In this document: positions 1 to 4,180 of the stretch, in pieces | Numbering within the stretch: the stretch's first letter is position 1 | How the letters are laid out: each line of letters begins with the position of its first letter | Assembly (NCBI GenBank): GCA_015068175.1 | Contig: SVLA01000134.1 | Location: 1-5,277 of the forward strand | From: Oscillospiraceae bacterium | GTDB lineage: Bacteria; Bacillota_A; Clostridia; Oscillospirales; Oscillospiraceae | Direction: 5' to 3' | Length of the DNA: 5,277 nt | Made by a program: the position numbers and the translations under genes | Notes under the pieces: model-generated | Databases searched by the model: none | What the model was told of the DNA's origin: nothing | Seen by the model: only the letters and a program-made list of their open reading frames with translations

Positions 1-25
1 ATATGCGGTCGGCAAACCTTTCGGG

Positions 26-67
26 GCCCCTTTAGGGGCAAATGTCTGTAAAATGCCCTTCTAGGGC
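26..67. other. Two small hairpins in the non-coding left edge
   Basis: Two short perfect inverted repeats are visible. GCCCC/GGGGC (26-39) closes a four-base TTTA loop, and GCCCT/AGGGC (55-67) closes a TCT loop. Neither is followed by a clear T-run, so neither is a convincing terminator alone. Together with the stronger hairpin at 76-97 they make three stem-loops within about 75 bases. No credible gene is seen in 1-117: the plus-strand frames are closed by stops at 33-35, 49-51 and 62-64. The tail of a plus-strand gene entering from the left cannot be excluded. These may be part of its 3' untranslated region. Confidence 0.4.
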
Positions 68-75
68 TTAATCAA

Positions 76-97
76 GCCTCCGGCTTAGCCGGAGGTT
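76..97. terminator. Intrinsic terminator, probably bidirectional
   Basis: CCTCCGGC (77-84) and GCCGGAGG (88-95) form a perfect 8-bp GC-rich stem with a TTA loop, extended by a G-T wobble and A-T pairs. On the plus strand the stem is followed by TTTTGACTTATT, a fair U-tract. On the minus strand the following bases are CTTGATTAAG, a weak U-tract. It begins about 20 bases beyond the stop codon of the minus-strand phosphodiesterase gene, so it is the natural end of that operon. The better tract on the other strand suggests it also serves a convergent gene lying left of the window. Confidence 0.75.
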
Positions 98-117
98 TTG
101 ACTTATTCGGTGCGGGA

Positions 118-924
118 TCAAGGCTCAAAATTTTCAAAGATGGGTAGGCTGCCCTCGGCAACGGCGGTGTCGAAATCGGCCCGGGAGCGGAGGGTCCAGC
201 TCACCATTTGGCAACCCCAGACCCGGCGGCAGAGGGTGGGGGCCAGGCCCTTGCGGTGCCCGAAATTGTAGGCGATGAAATCCGGCCGGGTGAGGAATCC
301 CATCATCAGATTGGTCAGCAGGAACCGGGTGGGCCAGGAGAGATTGGAGGCCTTGTCTCCCAGAAAATCCATGGAAAGCTGACCGCGGATGATCTCCGGC
401 CGGTTTTTCCGCAGCCAAAGAATGCACCGGGGATCAAAGGACTCGATGCAGTAGGGCCCCCGGTAGCTGTCCAGCAGGCGGCAGGCGGCCTGGCAGAGGG
501 CGGCGTGGTTGCCCCGCTCGGACTTCAGTTCCACAATGAGGGGTGCCTTGCCGGCAAAGAGTTCCAGCACCTGGGAAAAGAGGGGAATGGCTTCATCGGT
601 GCTTTCCAGGCGGTATTGATCCAGGTCGGCCAGGGTCAGATCTTCAATAAAAACCTCCGCGCCGGCGGTGCGCTTCAGGCTGGCATCGTGGATCACCGCC
701 ACATGGCCATCTTTCATCAGATGCAGGTCCAGCTCGATGCCGTAGCCATGTTCCAGCGCCAGCCGGAAGGCAGCCATGCTGTTTTCGGGAACGCCGCTGC
801 CGTGGAGACCCCGATGAGCATAGGCCCAGCCCCGGAGGGCGGGGAGATCCTTATGCCCCCGGCGGCAGGCCATGGCCAGCACATAGGCCCCGGCCAGCAA
901 GATTAGAACAATCAAAATCGGCAT
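118..924 (-). CDS. Membrane-anchored glycerophosphodiester phosphodiesterase family protein
   Basis: Members of the GDPD family hydrolyse glycerophosphodiesters to glycerol-3-phosphate and an alcohol; the true substrate here is not shown. The 268-aa product has the family landmarks of a TIM-barrel enzyme: HRG at residues 37-39, PENS at 46-49, the metal-binding E64-L-D66 followed by H68, HD at 79-80, and E132-K134 on a later strand. Residues 1-20 are one hydrophobic segment, with no positive charge before it and RRGHK after it. This predicts an anchor with the catalytic domain on the cytoplasmic side. The C-terminus reads PIFENFEP where many relatives have a TD-P motif. The start is fixed by TAAGGAG (930-936) five bases upstream. 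That site overlaps the stop of the transporter gene, and only nine bases separate the two genes, so they are surely one operon and probably translationally coupled. Length is normal for the family. Confidence 0.92.
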   Translation of the reverse strand: MPILIVLILLAGAYVLAMACRRGHKDLPALRGWAYAHRGLHGSGVPENSMAAFRLALEHGYGIELDLHLMKDGHVAVIHDASLKRTAGAEVFIEDLTLADLDQYRLESTDEAIPLFSQVLELFAGKAPLIVELKSERGNHAALCQAACRLLDSYRGPYCIESFDPRCILWLRKNRPEIIRGQLSMDFLGDKASNLSWPTRFLLTNLMMGFLTRPDFIAYNFGHRKGLAPTLCRRVWGCQMVSWTLRSRADFDTAVAEGSLPIFENFEP

Positions 925-929
925 AGCTG

Positions 930-936
930 CTCCTTA
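930..936 (-). promoter_or_regulatory. Ribosome binding site overlapping the upstream stop codon
   Basis: The minus strand reads TAAGGAG, in which TAA (934-936) is the stop codon of the transporter gene. AAGGAG (930-935) is the Shine-Dalgarno site of the phosphodiesterase gene, five bases before its ATG. The arrangement lets ribosomes finishing the first gene reinitiate on the second, and it fixes the second start codon. Confidence 0.85.
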
Positions 937-2475
937 ATCGTCGTTGTCGAAGGCTTCCAGGCCCTTCTTGGCGATGATCTTGCTGTCGCCGTGACGGACC
1001 AGGGCCATGGTCACGAAGGCCAGAGCCACAAAAATGGTACCGTAGGGGAAGAGGACGGTCATGCCCAGCTCGTCCATCAGGTAGCCGGAGACCATGGGGG
1101 TCAGGGTCTGGGCGGCCATGGAGGCGGTGTAATAGAAGCCGGTGTACTTGCCCACGTCGGCGCCGGAACACATCTCCACCACCATGGGGAAGGAGTTGAC
1201 GTTGATGGTGGCCCAGGCGATGCCGGCCAGGGCAAACAGGGCGTTGATCAGCAGCATGGGAGAATCGGAGCGGATGAAAGAGGCGGCGCCGAAGGCCACG
1301 GCCAGCATCACCACGCCGGCCATGATGGTCTTTTTCCGGCCGATCCTGGAAGCCACCAGGCCCACGGGCACATAAGCCACCACGGCGGCGGCCTGGGCGA
1401 TGATCATGGTGAAGTTGTAGTCCTTATCCAGCACATTGGCGGCGTAGACGGAATACTTGGAAGTGATGGCGTTGTAGCCGAAAAACCACAGCACGATGGA
1501 GGCCAGCAGGAACAGCAGGCTCCACTTTTCGTTCTTGGAAAGGCCCCTCTTCTCGTCGGCCACTTCTTCCTTCTCCTCAATACCCAGACGGATGGAGGCT
1601 TCCTGCATCTCCGCGGCCCACTTGGGCTCCCGCACGGTCAGCAGGAACACGGCCAGGGCAGCCAGCATGATGCCGCCTACCACGCCGAAGAATACGGTGT
1701 AGGTCATCATGGCGTTGCGGATGGCGGTGGTGGAGAATACCATGCCCAGCACCAGCACCACGATGCCGCCGGCGGTGCCCATGAGATTGATGATGGCGTT
1801 GGCCTTGGAGCGCAGAGGTTTCACGGTGACGTCCGGCATCAGGGCCACGGCGGGGCTGCGGAAGGTGGCCATGGCCACCAGCACGATCAGCAGCAGGGCG
1901 ATGAACAGGATCAGGGAAGAAGGATCACGTTCGGTGACCTGGGCGGTATAGGCCTGCCGTGCAGGTACCACGAAATTGGTGTACTCCGGGTTGGTGGTGC
2001 CGTCGGGGAGCTGCATCCGGATGGCCAGGAAATCTTCCTTGGACATCGCTTCCGTCAGCACGAAGGTGTCGCCTTCGGGGGTGTTCAGTTCCACCTTGGC
2101 GGCGTCGGAGTTGTAAATGGTCTCCAGCGCAGCGGTGTCATCGATGGCGGCCACGGCGTCGATCTTCTGAAGCTGGGCCGCGTCCACGAAGGACAGACTG
2201 ATAAAGGCGGCTACGGCCACAATGGTGCCGGCCACGATGAAGGGGGTCCGGCGGCCGTGACGGCTCTTGCTCTTGTCGGACAGAGCGCCGAAGAGAGGCA
2301 GCATGAACAGGGCCAGAATGTTGTCGATGGCCATAATAACGCCGGACCAGGTCTGGCTCATGCCGAATTTATTGGTGAGGATCAGGGGGATGATGCTGTC
2401 GTAGGCCTGCCAGAAGGTGCAGATCAGGAAAAAGGCAAAGCCGACCAAAATGGTGCGCTTGGTGTTGAGCTTCAT
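934..2475 (-). CDS. MFS transporter, GPH/SLC45-like, with extracytoplasmic insert
   Basis: A 513-aa, 12-segment membrane transporter, likely a cation-coupled sugar or glycoside carrier by family resemblance; its substrate cannot be read from the sequence. Hydrophobic segments lie near residues 8-30, 43-64, 79-97, 187-204, 226-248, 257-280, 317-335, 353-376, 383-401, 405-425, 445-467 and 472-493. The TM2-TM3 loop has GALSDKSKSRHGRRTP (63-78), the motif-A variant typical of SLC45 and GPH carriers. A second, weaker copy, SRIGRKK (376-382), is in the second half. RSPAVALMPD (206-215) after TM4 also fits this group. The odd feature is residues 98-186, a hydrophilic stretch of about 90 residues between TM3 and TM4, predicted outside the membrane, where ordinary carriers have a short loop. 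A charged cytoplasmic loop (281-316) joins the two halves. The start has GGAGGT (2483-2488) seven bases upstream. First gene of a two-gene operon. Confidence 0.9.
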   Translation of the reverse strand: MKLNTKRTILVGFAFFLICTFWQAYDSIIPLILTNKFGMSQTWSGVIMAIDNILALFMLPLFGALSDKSKSRHGRRTPFIVAGTIVAVAAFISLSFVDAAQLQKIDAVAAIDDTAALETIYNSDAAKVELNTPEGDTFVLTEAMSKEDFLAIRMQLPDGTTNPEYTNFVVPARQAYTAQVTERDPSSLILFIALLLIVLVAMATFRSPAVALMPDVTVKPLRSKANAIINLMGTAGGIVVLVLGMVFSTTAIRNAMMTYTVFFGVVGGIMLAALAVFLLTVREPKWAAEMQEASIRLGIEEKEEVADEKRGLSKNEKWSLLFLLASIVLWFFGYNAITSKYSVYAANVLDKDYNFTMIIAQAAAVVAYVPVGLVASRIGRKKTIMAGVVMLAVAFGAASFIRSDSPMLLINALFALAGIAWATINVNSFPMVVEMCSGADVGKYTGFYYTASMAAQTLTPMVSGYLMDELGMTVLFPYGTIFVALAFVTMALVRHGDSKIIAKKGLEAFDNDD

Positions 2476-2507
2476 GGGGGTGACCTCCGTTTGAAGTTGA
2501 TAAGACC

Positions 2508-2535
2508 ATTATACCGAAAATCGGGGAAAAGTCCA
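2508..2535 (-). promoter_or_regulatory. Sigma-A-type promoter of the transporter-phosphodiesterase operon
   Basis: On the minus strand a perfect TATAAT -10 (2508-2513) follows TGGACT (2530-2535; four of six matches to TTGACA) with a 16-base spacer. Transcription should start near 2501, leaving a leader of about 25 bases that contains the Shine-Dalgarno site. The spacer includes CCGATTTTCGG (2514-2524), a small inverted repeat that could be an operator, although it is short enough to be chance. Confidence 0.75.
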
Positions 2536-2597
2536 GTAAAATAAGAAGATGTTAAGGAACGGAAAACACCAAAGGGCCCCAAAGTGCAAAATCGGGG
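2517..2597. repeat. Ten-base direct repeat upstream of the transporter gene
   Basis: AAAATCGGGG occurs at 2517-2526 and again at 2588-2597, 71 bases apart. The first copy sits inside the spacer of the predicted promoter and the second lies upstream of it. A pair of regulator sites is possible, but a ten-base match can arise by chance and no known operator is recognised. The rest of 2536-2663 holds no gene or strong structure that I can support. Confidence 0.35.
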
Positions 2598-2663
2598 TTT
2601 GCGGTTCCGCTGCATCGTTTTAACAGCGCGATCCTCTGAATATTGGACCGTATGGACAGACAA

Positions 2664-2688
2664 AGGCGGACTGCTGTGCAGTCCGCCT
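2664..2688 (-). terminator. Intrinsic terminator of the folate transporter gene
   Basis: AGGCGGACTGC and GCAGTCCGCCT form a perfect 11-bp stem closed by a three-base loop, starting seven bases after the TAA of the folT-like gene. The minus-strand tail reads TTTGTCTGTCC, T-rich but interrupted, so termination may be incomplete. It separates the folate gene from the downstream transporter operon, which has its own promoter. Confidence 0.85.
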
Positions 2689-2694
2689 CGGGCG

Positions 2695-3789
2695 TTACTT
2701 GGAATAAATGACGTTGAACAAGGTGATTTCACCGGTCTCTTCGTTCTGGGTGTAGGTGGCGGTGCCCACCTTTTCCAGGGATCCGTAGGGATCCTTGGCC
2801 GGCTTGGACTTGGAGTAGCCCCAGAGGGTGTCCATGGTGTACGCAGGATCGGCGGCCTGGCCGGCGGCGAAGGCCTCCTTATTCAGGATGTAGATGGACA
2901 CGGTGTATTCCGTATCCTTGTCAAACAGTCCCCGGTAAGCGCTGTCCACGATGCACACCAGAGTCTCGTTGCTGAAGGACTTATCCTGATCCTCCACAAC
3001 GGCAGTGGCGGCCTTGTTGGCCTCCATCCGCTGGGCATCGGAATAGTCGGAGGAACGGGAGGTGGTGTTGTAGCGGTCGTTGAGATAGAACATGGTGCCC
3101 GTCAGGCCCACGGCGATCAGCAGGACCATGGCCACCACCTGCTTGGTGCTGAACCGCAGGTCGGCATCGGGACAGAAGGTCAGGCTGAATTTCTGAGTCA
3201 CCGGCAGCAGGGCCTTCAGGAACAGAGTCAGCACCACGGTCTCAATGGGGAAGCACACCAGGTTCTTGAAGATCCGGGTGGTGGTCATGATGCCCATGAT
3301 GGAATTGATGGCGCTCTCCGGCTGACCGATGTAGGCGTAATACCAGGCGTAAATGAACTGCTGCAGCACCACGTTGACCAGCAGGCAGATGCCAAAGCGG
3401 GCCAGCATCACCCGGGTGGTGGATACTTTGCTGCGGTAAAGGAACAGGGCGTAGATCATGGTGCCGGCGATCTCCGTGAGCATAAAGGGCAGGAAATAGT
3501 CGCCGGTGGGCCAGATGATAAAGCCGATGGTGTCGGAAATGATGGCAGCGGGGATGGCGATCACCGGTCCGTAGATCATGGCGCCCAGGGCGGTGGCCAG
3601 GGTGGCGGTCTGGATGCTCAGGTTGGCGGCCAGGGGAATGGCCAGGGGTTTCAGGGCGATGCGCATGGCGGTGAGCAGGGCGGCGATGACCAGCATCCGG
3701 GTGTTGCTCAGCTCGGAAGCGGCGTCGCGCCAATATCCCCGGGAGAAGGGGTGCTTGTACAGGGTCGCGGGTCGGTTTTTGTTGGACAT
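2695..3789 (-). CDS. folT: Folate ECF transporter S component with C-terminal extension
   Basis: Substrate-binding membrane subunit of an energy-coupling-factor importer for folates. The 364-aa product has a FolT-type core in residues 28-200: L-x-N-T-R-M-L-V-I-A-A-L at the start of TM1, then IYGPVIAI (72-79), SDTIGF (85-90) and WPTGDYFLP (93-101), ending in LFLYRSK. That core is about the normal size of an S component. Beyond it come a further membrane segment (217-236) and a hydrophilic tail of about 128 residues that should lie outside the cell; I do not recognise this domain. No ECF ATPase or EcfT gene is adjacent, which fits a group II system sharing a module encoded elsewhere. The start at 3789 has AAAGGAGG eight bases upstream. 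The frame stays open back to 4062, but that stretch is the riboswitch leader. The THF riboswitch upstream independently supports a folate role. Confidence 0.92.
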   Translation of the reverse strand: MSNKNRPATLYKHPFSRGYWRDAASELSNTRMLVIAALLTAMRIALKPLAIPLAANLSIQTATLATALGAMIYGPVIAIPAAIISDTIGFIIWPTGDYFLPFMLTEIAGTMIYALFLYRSKVSTTRVMLARFGICLLVNVVLQQFIYAWYYAYIGQPESAINSIMGIMTTTRIFKNLVCFPIETVVLTLFLKALLPVTQKFSLTFCPDADLRFSTKQVVAMVLLIAVGLTGTMFYLNDRYNTTSRSSDYSDAQRMEANKAATAVVEDQDKSFSNETLVCIVDSAYRGLFDKDTEYTVSIYILNKEAFAAGQAADPAYTMDTLWGYSKSKPAKDPYGSLEKVGTATYTQNEETGEITLFNVIYSK

Positions 3790-3797
3790 GATTGATT

Positions 3798-3805
3798 CCT
3801 CCTTT
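3798..3805 (-). promoter_or_regulatory. Ribosome binding site that fixes the folT start
   Basis: AAAGGAGG on the minus strand lies eight bases before the ATG at 3789. It decides between this start and the longer open frame beginning at 4062, which has no comparable site and would translate through the riboswitch and its terminator. Confidence 0.88.
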
Positions 3806-3823
3806 GATGGTTGCCGGATCCGT

Positions 3824-3858
3824 AAAAAAATACCCCCGCGCGCAATGAGCGCAGGGAG
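3824..3858 (-). terminator. Riboswitch-controlled intrinsic terminator in the folT leader
   Basis: On the minus strand CTCCC-TGCGC, loop TCATT, GCGCG-C-GGGGG forms two 5-bp helices separated by one bulged C, then TA and seven Ts (3824-3830). It lies between the THF aptamer and the folT ribosome site, so it is a transcription attenuator rather than the end of a gene. The 5' arm (3852-3860) can instead pair with aptamer loop L3, giving an on/off choice. CCGGATC (3864-3870) and GATCCGG (3814-3820) also flank it and could pair. Confidence 0.87.
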
Positions 3859-3873
3859 TTCCAGATCCGGTAT

Positions 3874-3910
3874 GGGCAGGACGACAAAACAGCCGGTTTC
3901 ATCCTTGCCC
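3874..3910 (-). other. Long hairpin in the folT leader between aptamer and terminator
   Basis: The minus strand reads GGGCAAGGATG, a loop region, then CGTCCTGCCC. This gives ten base pairs with one bulged A and one G-U pair. It has no T-run after it. It probably stacks between aptamer and terminator and brings the two closer in space. Confidence 0.6.
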
Positions 3911-3928
3911 GACCGAGTATCGTTGCTA

Positions 3929-3951
3929 CATAAAGGAGAGTGTCCTGTATG
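3929..3951 (-). other. Short hairpin directly after the riboswitch aptamer
   Basis: CATA-C-AGGA, loop CACTC, TCCT-T-TATG forms two 4-bp helices separated by one C/T mismatch. It begins two bases after helix P1 of the aptamer. No function is known; it may simply be a spacer element or a folding checkpoint. Confidence 0.5.
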
Positions 3952-3952
3952 C

Positions 3953-4046
3953 AACAGCGGGTGCGGCGACAGCATCGTGGAATGATCCTTCGTCCTGCAG
4001 GCAACTCCCCGTCCTGAGGCACTTAACGCGCTGTCCCTACTCTGTT
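3953..4046 (-). ncRNA. THF (tetrahydrofolate) riboswitch aptamer
   Basis: The family binds reduced folates and regulates folate transport or synthesis genes. On the minus strand the element opens with AACAG-AGTAG and closes with CACCCGCTGTT, so AACAG (4042-4046) and CTGTT (3953-3957) form P1. GACAGC (4030-4035) and GCTGTC (3968-3973) form P2. Between them are the strongly conserved GCGTTAAGTG (4020-4029), a P3 stem CCTCAGG/CCTGCAGG with one bulge, the loop GGGGAGTTG, and GACGAAGG. The G-run of the P3 loop can pair with the CCC of CACCCGC before P1, as the family's pseudoknot requires, though this pairing is short here. Position just after a promoter and upstream of a FolT gene is the classic context. 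I matched it by eye to the known consensus. Confidence 0.93.
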
Positions 4047-4053
4047 CGTCATC

Positions 4054-4082
4054 ATCATACATGATTCTTCCAGAAAAGTAAA
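4054..4082 (-). promoter_or_regulatory. Promoter of the riboswitch-folT unit
   Basis: On the minus strand TTTACT (4077-4082; four of six -35 matches) and TATGAT (4054-4059; five of six -10 matches) are 17 bases apart. The predicted start is near 4047, immediately before P1 of the aptamer, so the RNA would begin with the sensor. Upstream, the minus strand is A/T-rich (GAAAAAATATC), as in an UP element. Confidence 0.75.
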
Positions 4083-4105
4083 GATATTTTTTCAGTTTCT
4101 CCGGC

Positions 4106-4134
4106 TTGCCTCCCCCGGGAAAATGATGTATAAT
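4106..4134 (+). promoter_or_regulatory. Promoter of the CapA-like gene
   Basis: TTGCCT (4106-4111; four of six -35 matches), a 17-base spacer and a perfect TATAAT (4129-4134). Transcription should begin near 4141, giving a leader of about 40 bases with AAAGGAGG at 4167-4174. The -35 box is 23 bases from the -35 box of the oppositely oriented folT promoter, so the two promoters share one short divergent region. Confidence 0.75.
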
Positions 4135-4180
4135 GACGGTGTTGCGATCCGCAGATCAATTATCGGAAAGGAGGCCGGGT

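Noticed and set aside
863..874. Possible lipoprotein site (AMAC, residues 17-20) in the phosphodiesterase
   Set aside because: The position three before Cys is Ala rather than Leu, and there are no basic residues before the hydrophobic stretch. A plain membrane anchor fits better.
991..2544. 517-codon open frame on the plus strand opposite the MFS transporter
   Set aside because: Its translation is dominated by Gly, His and Gln runs without hydrophobic structure or a known motif. It is the mirror of GC-rich codon use in the real gene, and it has no convincing ribosome site.
2472..2732. Small minus-strand frame of 86 codons between folT and the transporter
   Set aside because: It begins inside the end of folT, crosses the terminator and the transporter promoter, and ends over the transporter start. 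There is no ribosome site and no recognisable motif.
2584..3795. 403-codon open frame on the plus strand opposite folT
   Set aside because: Same Gly/His/Gln-rich composition as other antisense shadows. It runs across the whole folT gene and its terminator, and shows no family motif.
3924..4046. T-box leader for the folT gene
   Set aside because: No T-box consensus (TGGnACCGCG-like) is present before the terminator. The conserved blocks are those of the THF aptamer instead.
3790..4062. N-terminal extension of folT starting at 4062
   Set aside because: The extra 91 codons coincide with the THF aptamer and terminator and show no protein-like pattern. A strong ribosome site precedes the ATG at 3789.
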